From Clostridiales bacterium (lineage in GTDB: Bacteria > Bacillota > Clostridia > Oscillospirales > CAG-272): a DNA stretch of 42,612 nucleotides. Location: NCBI GenBank assembly GCA_003523225.1, contig DPGK01000003.1:35358-77969 (forward strand), given 5' to 3'. The notes under the pieces were generated by a model that worked only from the letters and a program-made list of their open reading frames with translations, did not search any database and was not told the origin of the DNA. Numbering within the stretch: the stretch's first letter is position 1; every line of letters starts with the position of its first letter. The translations under genes and the position numbers were made by a program. Positions 7,579 through 16,728 of the stretch are shown in pieces.

Positions 7579-8514
7579 ACCGGCAACACGGCGGGGTCTG
7601 TCCGCCAGGCTGCCGAGCAGGGATTCAAGTATTACTCCGTTGCGCACCGGTTCGTCCGCTCCGCAGTCAATGGTATTACGGACGCAATCGGCGGAAAAGC
7701 GCGAGGCGGAGACGGCAGCCTCGCCGAGCGCAAGCCCCTCAAGCAGACTGCCAAGCAGCACCGAGGCAAAGATATCGCCGGTGCCGGGGTAATCGCGTTC
7801 GATGCGCGGCTGTAAGAACACCGAAAGCTCCCCATTTCCGCCTGACGAAGCGTCGCAGGAAACGGTCGCGAGCTTTTTCCCGCCGTCGCACCGTATTCCG
7901 GTGATAACAACGCGGCGCAGTCTGCTGCCGCGCGACATGCCGAGAAGATCATCGGCAAGGAGTCTGCCCAGCCTTTCGGGGTCGGAATCTGACAGCTCAA
8001 GCGCCTCGCGGTAGGTCATACCGGAAAGCAGACACGCCTCGGTGACGTTTGGGGTTATAACATCCGCACTGACGCACAGCCGCCGCATAGCGGCGATAAG
8101 CTCCGGAGTGCAGGTGTGGTATAGCTCGCCGTCGTCCCCCATTACCGGGTCGACAAGTACAAGCGGAGTGCCTCCGCTGCCGTCGTCAGCGCCGAAGCGC
8201 TCGATAAACTGACCTATAAGCGCCGCCTGACGCGCACTGCCAAGAAATCCGGTGTAGACTGCGTCAAACTTCAGCCCTATGCGCATGAAGTGGTCGGAGA
8301 TACCGCAGAGCGCGTCGTCAAGCTCCTGAAAATACATTCCGGAAAAGCCGCCGGTGTGCGTTGAAAGCAGTGCGGTGGGTATCGGCACACACTGTACCCC
8401 CATGGCGGAAAGCACCGGGTCGATGACGGTAAGCGCACACCTGCCGAAGCAGGAAAGATCGTGCAGTGCCGCGGCACGCGGCACCTTTTTACTCTTTTTA
8501 TCCGTTTTATTCAT
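7567..8514 (-). CDS. pdxY: Pyridoxamine/pyridoxal kinase
   Basis: 315 aa from the chosen start. A PfkB/ribokinase-fold kinase that phosphorylates B6 vitamers in pyridoxal 5'-phosphate salvage. Diagnostic features: the N-terminal ALHDLSCFGRCALTVIDPVL, the THTGGF motif, VLVDPVMGDDGELY, ITPNVTEACLLSG, and the nucleotide-site PGTGDIFASVLLG with the catalytic Asp. The frame stays open upstream to 8619, but this would overlap the PBP2 gene by more than 80 nt. The ATG at 8514 gives a normal-length kinase 22 nt after the PBP2 stop, with GAGGTG upstream. Last gene of the dut-to-pdxY minus-strand run. Whether the B6 vitamer is pyridoxal or pyridoxamine is not resolvable. Confidence 0.85.
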   Translation of the reverse strand: MNKTDKKSKKVPRAAALHDLSCFGRCALTVIDPVLSAMGVQCVPIPTALLSTHTGGFSGMYFQELDDALCGISDHFMRIGLKFDAVYTGFLGSARQAALIGQFIERFGADDGSGGTPLVLVDPVMGDDGELYHTCTPELIAAMRRLCVSADVITPNVTEACLLSGMTYREALELSDSDPERLGRLLADDLLGMSRGSRLRRVVITGIRCDGGKKLATVSCDASSGGNGELSVFLQPRIERDYPGTGDIFASVLLGSLLEGLALGEAAVSASRFSADCVRNTIDCGADEPVRNGVILESLLGSLADRPRRVAGDNL

Positions 8515-8536
8515 CTGGATCTGATGCACCTCATGT

Positions 8537-10732
8537 TCAGCCGGCAGTCCCATCCGGCGCTTTGTTTTCGGTGAATCCGAAATAGCTGTTGAATACCTGT
8601 TTTGCGCCCATTGCGGCATAATATCCGTTCACACCATGCTCGATAACGCAGGAAAAGACTATTTCCGGGTCATCAAACGGGGCGAACGCCGCAAAAACAC
8701 AGTTATCGACCGAGCCGTCTCCGACCTGCGCCGTACCGGTCTTGGCTCCCACCTTTACCGGATAGTCGGCAAGATAGCGGGAGGTCATTGACGTGGGACT
8801 GCTGACGACAAGCCCCATTCCGTCCATAACCGTCTTGTATGTGCTGTCGCTCATATCAAAGCTCGCCGCGATCTCAGGGTCGGGGGAATAAATTATCCTT
8901 CCGGTGTGGAACTCACGCACCGAGCCGAGCAGGTGCGCCGAGTAGCGCACTCCCTGATTTACTATCATCGACATATAGCAGGAGATCTGAAGCGGGTTGA
9001 AGCTGTTATATCCCTGACCTATCGCGGTGGCGATAACACGTCCCGCAGTCCATTCAAGCCCGTTGTCCCGCGCGTATTCGGGGTCGGCAAGCACGCCGGT
9101 GTTTTCAACATCGGTAAGCTCGATCCCGGTCGGCTGACCGAAGCCGTAGAGCCGGCAGTATTTGTTTATGGTGTCGATGGTCAGAAGTCTCCCCATCTCA
9201 AAGAAAAAGACGTTGCAGGAAGCGCCGATGGCGTGTGTGGCGTCAAGGTCGCCGTGTCCCCAGATGTTCCAGCACTTTGGCTGATAGTCGTCGTAGTAGG
9301 TATACTGACCCGAGCAGTGAACTGTGGAGGACGGACTTACGATATGCTCCGAGAGCGCCGCGACCGCAATACCGACCTTGAAGGTCGAGCCGGGGGGATA
9401 TGTACCCGACAGGGCGCGGTTCACAAGAGGCGCGCGGGGGTCGGAGGAAAGCGCTTCGTAATTCTGGCTGAAGGTCGAAAGGTCATAGGTCGGATTTGAG
9501 GCGAGAGCGAGCACCTCTCCGGTCTTGGGATTTATCACCGTCATTGCGCCCGCGCGGGCAAGAGAGCCGTTTTTTATGGCGTTCTGCACCACGGCGTCGG
9601 TGCTTGACGCCTCCGTGTCGAGAATGTACGCTATATTTTCGGCAAGCGCCTGCTCGGTCGCCGCCTGAAGCTCAATGTCGATGGTCAGCCATATATCGTT
9701 GCCCGCCTGCGGCTCTTTTGATACATACGTATCTATTACGTGTCCCTCGGAATCCTCAACGATAACGCGCTCGCCGTCCATACCGCGCAGGTACTGCTCG
9801 AACGCTTTTTCAACGCCCGAAACGCCCACTTTGGCATTCGGCGCATAGCCATGCTCCGCGTATTCCTCGGCTGATGAGATGGGTATACTTCCGACACGAC
9901 CAAGAATATGCGAGGCGATGCCGGGATAGTGGTAGACGCGCGACACGGTGGTCTTTATCATCGCGCCTTCAATTTCATGCTCGGCAACGTATGTGATAAG
10001 CTCCTCGCTTACATCCTCTGCTATCGTAAGCGGCTGAGCCTTTGCAAAGCGGATTACCTCCATCTCATACCGGACGCGCAGTACGGTGGTTATCTCCTCG
10101 TAGGTGTAAAGCGGGCGACCGTCGTCGTCGGTGTTTACCCTGCCGCGGCTGTCAAGGATGCGGCATTTTCTTGCCAGCTTTTCTATCACCTCGTAGGCGC
10201 TCGCGTCGGTGTCAAGCTCAAGGGCTTTTTTTACTCGCGCAAGTCTTGCGCGCAGATTTTCATCGGACAGCTTTTCAGGGTCATAGACTATGTTTGGATA
10301 GCTGCCGCTGAATACCCAGCTGTCGCCGCAGCGCTTATCCTCGCATCCCGTTGCGCTGAGCGCCTGCATTACGGCTATGATACTGCGGTTTCCTGCCGTG
10401 TATGTATCGGGCATCGTACCGTAGTTCAGCACCAGCGAATAGCTGTAATCGTTTGTGACAAGCGCCTTGCCGTTGCGGTCAAATATCTCGCCGCGCATAG
10501 CCTCTATCGGTTCGGTGCGTTCAGTCTCGGTTTCCGTCCGTCTTTTTGTCGGCTCGTAGTTAAGCTGAATGCTTGCTATCGAGACGATGTAAAGCACCGA
10601 GATAAGAATAAAGGCAACGGCAATTACGGTATAGCGGTTGCTGAACTGCCGCCGCGTGCCCTGAGAGTCGTTATCGCGCGGCTTGCGCTCGCCGTCGGGA
10701 CGTCCGTCGCCGTGATTGCCGTGACCCGTCAT
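8537..10732 (-). CDS. mrdA: Penicillin-binding protein 2, elongasome transpeptidase
   Basis: 731 aa class B penicillin-binding protein; it cross-links peptidoglycan during cell elongation together with MreBCD and RodA. Cytoplasmic hydrophilic N-terminus, one transmembrane helix at about 33-53, PBP dimer domain beginning IEAMRGEIFDRNG (about 75-87), and transpeptidase domain with all three active-site motifs: S449-T-F-K452, S505-C-N507 and K664-T-G-T667. Long insertions in the dimerisation region fit Firmicutes PBP2. It lies downstream of mreD, but a CPBP protease gene is placed between them. No rodA is present in the window. A 55-nt gap precedes it. Confidence 0.9.
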   Translation of the reverse strand: MTGHGNHGDGRPDGERKPRDNDSQGTRRQFSNRYTVIAVAFILISVLYIVSIASIQLNYEPTKRRTETETERTEPIEAMRGEIFDRNGKALVTNDYSYSLVLNYGTMPDTYTAGNRSIIAVMQALSATGCEDKRCGDSWVFSGSYPNIVYDPEKLSDENLRARLARVKKALELDTDASAYEVIEKLARKCRILDSRGRVNTDDDGRPLYTYEEITTVLRVRYEMEVIRFAKAQPLTIAEDVSEELITYVAEHEIEGAMIKTTVSRVYHYPGIASHILGRVGSIPISSAEEYAEHGYAPNAKVGVSGVEKAFEQYLRGMDGERVIVEDSEGHVIDTYVSKEPQAGNDIWLTIDIELQAATEQALAENIAYILDTEASSTDAVVQNAIKNGSLARAGAMTVINPKTGEVLALASNPTYDLSTFSQNYEALSSDPRAPLVNRALSGTYPPGSTFKVGIAVAALSEHIVSPSSTVHCSGQYTYYDDYQPKCWNIWGHGDLDATHAIGASCNVFFFEMGRLLTIDTINKYCRLYGFGQPTGIELTDVENTGVLADPEYARDNGLEWTAGRVIATAIGQGYNSFNPLQISCYMSMIVNQGVRYSAHLLGSVREFHTGRIIYSPDPEIAASFDMSDSTYKTVMDGMGLVVSSPTSMTSRYLADYPVKVGAKTGTAQVGDGSVDNCVFAAFAPFDDPEIVFSCVIEHGVNGYYAAMGAKQVFNSYFGFTENKAPDGTAG

Positions 10733-10787
10733 TGCCGTTTTCTCCTTTCATAAGCTGTGAAACGTATAAATGCGCAAAATATTTTTG

Positions 10788-11912
10788 TCAGCCGCGTATA
10801 AAGAAGCTGAGTGCTATTATCAGAGCCATAGCCGCGGCGTAAAGTATCATTCCCACGTTAAGGAATATCACCTCGCCCCGGCGTTCCTTCGGGATCACCG
10901 TTTCTGCGGGCGGACAGGGGGACAGCGTAAATTTTCTCCGCTCAGAGATGAAAAGGTACATTCCCACAAAAGCCACTCCGATGAGAGAAAAGCTCCACGC
11001 AAGTATAAGCATCATCGGCGTTATCAGCGGCATGAAGGTCTTCATATATTCAATGAGCTGCTCCGTCGGAAGCTGTGCCGTGCTGCCCGCAAGCTGAAGC
11101 TCGTTCGTCATTTCAAGCAGACGCTGGTATCCGTCTCCGTTCAAAAGCCAGCGCATGAGCATTGATGGGACAAAGCCGCCGATAAAGTTTACCACCATGT
11201 GCAGCAGGGCGGTCAGGCGCAGGCTTCCGGTGCGGAGGTAAATGAAGGCAAAGAAAAGTCCCACTGCGAAGGCATAGAAGAACTGCTGGAGATTCCCGTG
11301 GCAAAGCCCGAAAATTAGAGCCGACGTAAGCATTGCCGCCGACGCACCGTATTTTGAGACACGGTCAATTATCAGCTTGCGGAACAAGAGCTCCTCAAGC
11401 AGCGGACCAAGAATAACCACAACGGCGAACATAACTATCGGGTTTGAACTGAACATTATATCGTCAAGCCCCGAAAGGGAGGAACGTCCCGTAAATATCG
11501 AGAAGAAAGAGTTTACGGTGTTGCCGACAAGGTTGCCGACCTCCATAAGCCCTATGCAGATAACGACCGCGCAGAAAAATTCATATCCGCTCATACGCCG
11601 CGGCTTTTCGGTCGCCTCACCCGTCGCAGGAGCGAGCCGCCGGGGAATTGCGCGCATGATGAGCGCCGCCGCCGGCATTGCAAAAATATAAAGGACTCCG
11701 CTTCCTGACAGCCAGTAAAACCACTCGGTGGCGGCAAAGTCCGGAAAATATCTGCCGCCCAGATATGCAAGTCCGTTTGAAAGCAGATACTGCACCGCCG
11801 TCATGACGAAAAAAGCGATTCCGAGCAGATTGAAGTCCCGTTTTGCCGTGCGCATGGGATCCGGGGACGGCTGTGCCTCGGGTCTTGATCCATTTTCGTT
11901 CATGTTACTCAT
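10788..11912 (-). CDS. CPBP family intramembrane glutamic metalloprotease
   Basis: 374 aa polytopic membrane protein of the CPBP/Abi (Rce1-like) family. Family motifs: Glu173-Glu174-x3-Arg178 in PLLEELLFRKL, His205 in FGLCHGN, and His238/Asn242 in LLHMVVNF. Hydrophobic helices run from about residue 28 to 350. Members cleave prenylated or peptide substrates in the membrane, and some process bacteriocins; the substrate here is unknown. It is embedded in the mre-PBP2 run with gaps of 51 and 55 nt, which suggests co-transcription with the elongation machinery rather than a bacteriocin context, as no small precursor gene is nearby. Confidence 0.85.
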   Translation of the reverse strand: MSNMNENGSRPEAQPSPDPMRTAKRDFNLLGIAFFVMTAVQYLLSNGLAYLGGRYFPDFAATEWFYWLSGSGVLYIFAMPAAALIMRAIPRRLAPATGEATEKPRRMSGYEFFCAVVICIGLMEVGNLVGNTVNSFFSIFTGRSSLSGLDDIMFSSNPIVMFAVVVILGPLLEELLFRKLIIDRVSKYGASAAMLTSALIFGLCHGNLQQFFYAFAVGLFFAFIYLRTGSLRLTALLHMVVNFIGGFVPSMLMRWLLNGDGYQRLLEMTNELQLAGSTAQLPTEQLIEYMKTFMPLITPMMLILAWSFSLIGVAFVGMYLFISERRKFTLSPCPPAETVIPKERRGEVIFLNVGMILYAAAMALIIALSFFIRG

Positions 11913-11963
11913 TTTATCCTTTCATATTTCAGCTTTCAGCTTTCATCATGCTGTGGGACACGA

Positions 11964-12515
11964 TCAGCTCATTTCGGTCGAGCGGTGGAACGGGCGGCAA
12001 AGCAGCCGCACAAGAAAATAAAACGGAAGCGCAAAAATATACGAGCCGGCAAATTCGGGAAGTATCACTTCCGAAAATGCGGTGATGAAGTTGAAGGAGG
12101 CGCTTGCGGCGGCAATGCAGATAAGCGTAAGCGCCGAGCGCGTCATGCAGGCGCAAAAGCATATCACCACCCACGATGGCAGGTTTTTACCGAACCAGGT
12201 TTTTACGACTATCCCCCCGATATAGCCCACAAGCATATAAAACAGGGGGGATATCATAAGCCCCGAACCGCCAAGCGCGTCGGACAGCACACCTGCCCAG
12301 ACGCCCATTACCGCTCCGGTCCTTTCGCCGTCAAAGACTGCAAGCCCCAGGACAAGCGCCATAAGAAGATCCGGCGTTGCGGAAAATAGTCTGACCTTTG
12401 TGAAAAACGAGACCTGAAGGATACCGGTAATGAATACCGTCGCCGCAAAAAGGGCGTACTTTAGCACTGCGCGCGACGAGGATATGTCATCACGCGGCTG
12501 TTTGCTGAATTCCAT
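11964..12515 (-). CDS. mreD: Rod shape-determining protein MreD
   Basis: 183 aa, normal MreD size, with about five hydrophobic helices (18-40, 48-62, 70-85, 95-118, 125-175). Segments TPDLLMALVLGLAVFDGERTGAVMGVWAGVLSDAL are characteristic of the family (phrase approximate at residues 46-80). MreD bridges MreC and the elongation synthases at the membrane. It is separated from mreC by an inserted oxidoreductase gene. Next gene: CPBP protease, 51 nt downstream. Confidence 0.85.
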   Translation of the reverse strand: MEFSKQPRDDISSSRAVLKYALFAATVFITGILQVSFFTKVRLFSATPDLLMALVLGLAVFDGERTGAVMGVWAGVLSDALGGSGLMISPLFYMLVGYIGGIVVKTWFGKNLPSWVVICFCACMTRSALTLICIAAASASFNFITAFSEVILPEFAGSYIFALPFYFLVRLLCRPFHRSTEMS

Positions 12516-12573
12516 CCCGGACCTCCTTACTGCTAAGTATCAGACCTGTGCGTTCTTTGAGTCTGCCGACGTA

Positions 12574-13602
12574 TTACTGTTGTACAAAGGTTGGAACCAC
12601 CCTGCGCCCGCCGTCCTCGGCGCTTTCGCGTATAGCTTCAATAAGGCGGATGGTGTTGTATGCGCTGACGGGTGTGTTCTTTATGTTCTCGCCGCCGTTT
12701 TCAATGAGGTCAAGCAGATAGCTTATCTCACCGGCGATGCCGGCATCCGGGTGACGGTATTCAGGCTCGTAAGGCTCGGAGCCGTCGGCAGGGTAGACTG
12801 TCAGCTTGCCGCCGTCCAGTATCACGCTTGCCTTTTCAAAGCCCACGCGGTAGGACATATTGAATTTTACTCCGCGCAGCGTCCAGTCTCCAAGGCATGT
12901 TACCGGGAAGTCATATCCCAGCGTGACGTGCGAGCAGTCGAATTTGGTGTATTTGCTTGAGGCGCGGCATTCCGCCCATTCCGGCTCGCCGAAAAGCCAG
13001 CGCGCCATGTCGATATCATGTATCTGCATATCGGTGATAACTCCGCCCGCCTTTTCATAATCCCAGTACCAGTTCTGCCACGACCACCGGGGAATGCCGG
13101 AAAGACGTTGGAATACGGCGCTTGTCACCTTGCCGAAGCGCCCGTCATCAACACACGCTTTCAGATATTCGTACTCCGGATAAAAATGCAGGCACTGACC
13201 TATCATCAGATACTTACCGTCGGCTTTTACCTTGTCCCACGCGGCAAGCATACGCTCGCAGTCGGCGCTGCAGAGCGCCATCGGCTTTTCGGAAAGCACA
13301 TGATATCCGCGCCCGAGCATTTTAACTGCTGTGTCTGCGTGCAGGAAGGAGGGCAGGCAGATATCCACAAGGTCAATATCCTCGTTGCGCAGCATCTCGT
13401 CGCAGTCAACATAGACATTGAAGTCCCCGCCGGCTACCTCGGCGGCGTCCTCAAGATTTATTTTGATGCGGCGCTTTACCTGTTCGGGGTCAATATCGCA
13501 GACCGCGACCAGTTTTTCCCTTCCCTCGGCTTCAAATTTCAGATGAGCGCTTTTGTGGCTCTGGGCGATACCGCCGTAGCCTATCATTGCAACTTTAACC
13601 AT
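12574..13602 (-). CDS. Gfo/Idh/MocA family NAD(P)-dependent oxidoreductase inside the mre cluster
   Basis: 342 aa. N-terminal Rossmann fold starting VAMIGYGGIAQSH (GxGG nucleotide loop), the family motif SEKPMAL at about 99-105, and the C-terminal substrate domain with WYWDYEKAGGVITDMQIHDIDMARWLFGE-type sequence (residues about 178-206), where the Asp/His pair DxQIHDID is the usual catalytic region. Enzymes of this family oxidise or reduce sugars, inositols or sugar nucleotides; the substrate is not identifiable. It lies 24 nt after mreC and 58 nt before mreD, an unusual place. A second family member is encoded at 34971-36050, but the two are divergent in sequence. Confidence 0.88.
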   Translation of the reverse strand: MVKVAMIGYGGIAQSHKSAHLKFEAEGREKLVAVCDIDPEQVKRRIKINLEDAAEVAGGDFNVYVDCDEMLRNEDIDLVDICLPSFLHADTAVKMLGRGYHVLSEKPMALCSADCERMLAAWDKVKADGKYLMIGQCLHFYPEYEYLKACVDDGRFGKVTSAVFQRLSGIPRWSWQNWYWDYEKAGGVITDMQIHDIDMARWLFGEPEWAECRASSKYTKFDCSHVTLGYDFPVTCLGDWTLRGVKFNMSYRVGFEKASVILDGGKLTVYPADGSEPYEPEYRHPDAGIAGEISYLLDLIENGGENIKNTPVSAYNTIRLIEAIRESAEDGGRRVVPTFVQQ

Positions 13603-13626
13603 GTCAAAAACCCCTTTGCTTGTTAT

Positions 13627-14463
13627 TTACTCGGAATAAATTGTATAATCCTTTATTATCATTACCTTGACAAGTGATGAGTAATCCACCTTCGGCTGTA
13701 CGACTGCGGTAAGCGTGCGGCTGTACGGGTCGGCGTCTACCGACACCACCTCGCCGACGAACAGTCCGCGCGGGTATATGCTGCCAAGCCCCGAGGTAAG
13801 CACACGGTCGCCCTCGTGAACGTCGGCGTCCGCAGGCAGGCGGATCATGCGGCACTTCCCTTCAAAACGCAGCTCATAGCTGCCCTCGATAAGCCCCAGC
13901 TCTCCCGAACGCTCAATGTACGCGCCCACGGCTGAGGCTGTTTCAATTATTGACACCGCCCGGCACCATGTCGGACCGACCTCGGTGACATACCCGACCA
14001 CACCGTCCTCGGTAATGACGGGCATATTCACCTTGATGTCGTGCATCGTTCCTTTTGATAAGGTATACACCGTACTGTAATTTCCTGATTCCCTGCCTAT
14101 GACCGACGCTTCCTCAAACAAAAAGTCGCTGTGCTCTTTTTTAAGCCCGAGGTAATCGCTCAGCCACTTGTTTTCTTCTTCAAGCATCTTTGCGTTGTAT
14201 ATGCGGTCGCGGTAGTCGTCAAGCTGTGCGCGCAGCTCCTCGTTTTCCTTCTGTAGGTCGGAGAGCTTTTGGAAATAGACCGAAAAGCCCGAAAGCCCCT
14301 CACCTATCTTGGTAAACGCCCAGCTGAAGGGCTGCGCGGCGGTCTGCAATGCCTTGCGCACATACGAGCCTTGTCCCATTGCGCAAAGCACTGTCGGAAC
14401 TATCGACAAAAGCAGCGCCACGACAAGGGTTATTATGAAAAATTTATTTTTGAAGAATTTCAT
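13627..14463 (-). CDS. mreC: Rod shape-determining protein MreC
   Basis: 278 aa. Single N-terminal transmembrane helix (about 8-28), a coiled coil at about 64-105 (LQKENEELRAQLDDY), then the beta-barrel MreC domain: SVIGRESGNYSTVYTLSKG, PVITEDGVVGYVTEVG and DRVLTSGLGSIYPRGLFVGEV are family signatures. MreC is the extracytoplasmic scaffold of the elongasome, linking MreB/MreD to PBP2. It follows mreB by 60 nt. Confidence 0.9.
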   Translation of the reverse strand: MKFFKNKFFIITLVVALLLSIVPTVLCAMGQGSYVRKALQTAAQPFSWAFTKIGEGLSGFSVYFQKLSDLQKENEELRAQLDDYRDRIYNAKMLEEENKWLSDYLGLKKEHSDFLFEEASVIGRESGNYSTVYTLSKGTMHDIKVNMPVITEDGVVGYVTEVGPTWCRAVSIIETASAVGAYIERSGELGLIEGSYELRFEGKCRMIRLPADADVHEGDRVLTSGLGSIYPRGLFVGEVVSVDADPYSRTLTAVVQPKVDYSSLVKVMIIKDYTIYSE

Positions 14464-14523
14464 TTTTGCCGCGTAGCTCCCCTCAGAATTTTCCGACTGC
14501 GTGCAGGCTAAAGAAAAAGCCTC

Positions 14524-15525
14524 TTATCTTGCCCTGTAATTGACCACACCGTTCATGCCTCCCTCAATGACGCGACCGATGCCCAGCGCCACGCTGTCAA
14601 GCGGACGCTTTGCCACGGTAACGCGCACTCCGGTGCGATCGGAAAGCAGTGCCGCAAGTCCGCCCAGCAGCGCGCCGCCTCCGGCAAGCATGATTCCGAA
14701 ATCGTATATATCCGCGCTCAGCTCGGGAGGCGTCGCCTCAAGCGCCGAGCAGACGGTTTCAATTATCTGCTCCACCTGCGGGCGCATTGCCGCGCGCATG
14801 TGCGCCGAGGTCATCGTCATAACGGCGGGAAGCCCGGTGCGCAGATTGCGCCCGCGTATTTCCATCTCGCCGCGGTCAAGACCTGGGTATACCGATCCGA
14901 TGTTTTTCTTAAGCGCCTCGGCGGTGCCGTCGCCTATCAGCACCTGATGCTCACGCTTCATGTACTGAACGATGGCGTCGTCTATCTCGTTACCCGCGGT
15001 GCGCAGCGAGCGGGACACCACCACGCCGCCCAGACTCAGCACTGCGACCTCGGTGGTGCCGCCGCCTATATCAACGATCATTGAGCCGCGCGCTCCGTTT
15101 ATTCGCAGACCCGAGCCTATGGCGGCGGCGATCGGCTCTTCTATCAGAGCCACGCTTTTGGCGCCCGCTTCAAAGGTCGCGTCCTCCACGGCGCGCCGCT
15201 CGACCTCGGTCACATCGTGCGGGATGCAGATGATAACGGACGGCGACGAGAAAATGCTGTCCGCCGCCGTTTTGACGAAAAAGTGGTGCAACATCTTTGC
15301 CGTAACGTCAAAATCGGCGATAACGCCGTCCTTGAGCGGAGGATAAGCCACTATGTTGCCGGGGGTCTTGCCCAGCATACGCTTTGCATCCTCCCCGACG
15401 GCGACCACCTTTTTGGTGTTCTGGTTTATCGCCACCACCGACGGCTCGCGCAGGATTATCCCCTTGCCCTTCATGTAAACAAGCGTATTGGCGGTTCCAA
15501 GGTCAATACCTATGTGCTTTGCCAT
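14524..15525 (-). CDS. mreB: Rod shape-determining protein MreB (actin homologue)
   Basis: 333 aa actin-fold ATPase that organises peripheral wall synthesis. Signatures: the N-terminal GIDLGTANTLVYMKGKGI (phosphate 1), VIADFDVTAKML, IVDIGGGTTEVAVLSLGG (phosphate 2), and the adenosine motif IMLAGGGALLGGL. Length is normal. RBS AAGGAG lies upstream of the ATG. Downstream of maf (45 nt), upstream of mreC. It could be a second MreB-type paralogue (Mbl), but its position with mreC and mreD supports MreB. Confidence 0.92.
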   Translation of the reverse strand: MAKHIGIDLGTANTLVYMKGKGIILREPSVVAINQNTKKVVAVGEDAKRMLGKTPGNIVAYPPLKDGVIADFDVTAKMLHHFFVKTAADSIFSSPSVIICIPHDVTEVERRAVEDATFEAGAKSVALIEEPIAAAIGSGLRINGARGSMIVDIGGGTTEVAVLSLGGVVVSRSLRTAGNEIDDAIVQYMKREHQVLIGDGTAEALKKNIGSVYPGLDRGEMEIRGRNLRTGLPAVMTMTSAHMRAAMRPQVEQIIETVCSALEATPPELSADIYDFGIMLAGGGALLGGLAALLSDRTGVRVTVAKRPLDSVALGIGRVIEGGMNGVVNYRAR

Positions 15526-15570
15526 TTTCGCTCTCCTTAAAAATCAAAAATCAGATATCCGCCTTGCGGC

Positions 15571-16188
15571 TTACTCAAATTCGGTCAGCAGCACCCCGAA
15601 GCTGTCCCGCGCCGCCGCATAAACGGCGTGAAGCGGCAGCCCCATTACGTTGAAATAATCTCCGGTGATACCGGGGATGTAAAGCGCCGCGCGTCCCTGT
15701 ATCCCGTACGCTCCCGCCTTGTCGTAGGGTTCGTCGGTGGAGATGTAGGCTTCAATTTCCTCCGGACTCATTTCGTCAAAAGCGACATATGTCGTCTCAC
15801 AGCCGCAGGACTCCGCCATGTCGGAAAGACGGATAAGCGCAAAGCCCGTGTGTACGGCACTGCCGCATCCGGCAAGCATCGAAAGCATACGCCTTGCGTC
15901 CTCGCGGTCGCGGGGCTTGCCCAGCGTCTGACCGAAGCACTCCACCACGGTGTCGGCGGCAAGCACGAAGATGTCGTCCCGGCTTCCGTCGTAAGAGGGA
16001 TCGTCCGCTATCCGCTCCGCCGCGGCGCGGCATTTGCGCGCGGCAAGCAGCTCCGCCCTTTCGGCGGCGGACATACCCTCGTCAACGCTCTCGTCGGTGT
16101 CGGTGGGCATGACGGTAAAGTGCACGCCCGCACCGCGCAGTATTTCGCTGCGCCGTGGTGAGGCAGAGGCAAGTATGAGCTTTTTCAT
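15571..16188 (-). CDS. maf: Maf-family nucleotide pyrophosphatase
   Basis: 205 aa from the chosen ATG. Maf proteins hydrolyse non-canonical or UTP/dTTP nucleotides and are linked to septum formation. Signatures: LILASASPRRSEIL at residues 3-16 (the phosphate-binding Ser-Arg-Arg loop), the DTDE segment near 30, FVLAADTVVE at about 70, and the KAGAYGIQGRAALYIPGITGDYFNVMGLPL block near the C-terminus (described, positions about 160-190). The frame is open upstream to 16263, but this would overlap dut, and the conserved start is at 16188. The maf-mreBCD order is common in bacteria. Confidence 0.9.
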   Translation of the reverse strand: MKKLILASASPRRSEILRGAGVHFTVMPTDTDESVDEGMSAAERAELLAARKCRAAAERIADDPSYDGSRDDIFVLAADTVVECFGQTLGKPRDREDARRMLSMLAGCGSAVHTGFALIRLSDMAESCGCETTYVAFDEMSPEEIEAYISTDEPYDKAGAYGIQGRAALYIPGITGDYFNVMGLPLHAVYAAARDSFGVLLTEFE

Positions 16189-16210
16189 CTTTTCTTTTCC
16201 TCTCCTCTCC

Positions 16211-16657
16211 TCACTGTACTCCGGTCGAGCCGAAGCCTCCCGCGCCGCGTTCGGTCTCGTCAAGCGAGTCGGTCACGCAGAAATCGGCGTGCATCACGGG
16301 CAGGAACATCATCTGAGCCACCCTGTCGCCGTCGTTCACCGTAAAGGGAACCTCTGAATTGTTCGCCAGAGTGACCGAAATTTCGCCGCGGTAGTCGGAA
16401 TCTATCACTCCGATGCCGTTCGCCAGAGATATACCGTGCTTTGCGCCCAGCCCGCTGCGTCCGGCTATGACGGCGACAACATCGTCCCTGCCCGAGGATA
16501 TTGAGATTCCGGTGGGGATGCGCGCACGTCCGCGCGGCTCGATAGTAACGCTTCCGCCCTCAAGCGCGGCGCGCAGATCGACCGCCGCCGAGCCGGAAGT
16601 TGCGTATTCGGGAACGCGCGCTCCGCGCGTGAGCTTTATGTCAACATTTATCTTCAT
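16211..16657 (-). CDS. dut: dUTP diphosphatase (trimeric dUTPase)
   Basis: 148 aa. Converts dUTP to dUMP and pyrophosphate, keeping uracil out of DNA and supplying dTMP synthesis. All five trimeric dUTPase motifs are visible: SAAVDLRA (motif 1), AGRSGLGAKHGI (2), GVIDSDYRGE with the catalytic Asp (3), DGDRVAQMMF (4) and the C-terminal P-loop-like RGAGGFGSTG (5). First gene of the minus-strand run; its stop is 22 nt from the maf start. The promoter at 16700-16728 lies about 45 bp upstream. Confidence 0.93.
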   Translation of the reverse strand: MKINVDIKLTRGARVPEYATSGSAAVDLRAALEGGSVTIEPRGRARIPTGISISSGRDDVVAVIAGRSGLGAKHGISLANGIGVIDSDYRGEISVTLANNSEVPFTVNDGDRVAQMMFLPVMHADFCVTDSLDETERGAGGFGSTGVQ

Positions 16658-16699
16658 TGCGGGTTCTCACTTTACTTAAAACAGAATATATCTTGTAAT

Positions 16700-16728
16700 A
16701 TTATATCATACTCCGGACTGCCGTTCAA
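16700..16728 (-). promoter_or_regulatory. Sigma-A promoter of the dut-maf-mre-PBP2-pdxY run
   Basis: On the minus strand TTGAAC (16723-16728), exact 17-bp spacer, TATAAT (16700-16705). 43 bp upstream of the dut start. Confidence 0.75.

Noticed and set aside
9908..10753. 281-codon plus-strand open frame
   Set aside because: Lies entirely opposite the PBP2 gene, which has all catalytic motifs; the frame has no recognisable domain.
13018..13677. 219-codon plus-strand open frame
   Set aside because: Opposite the Gfo/Idh gene; no RBS and no family resemblance.
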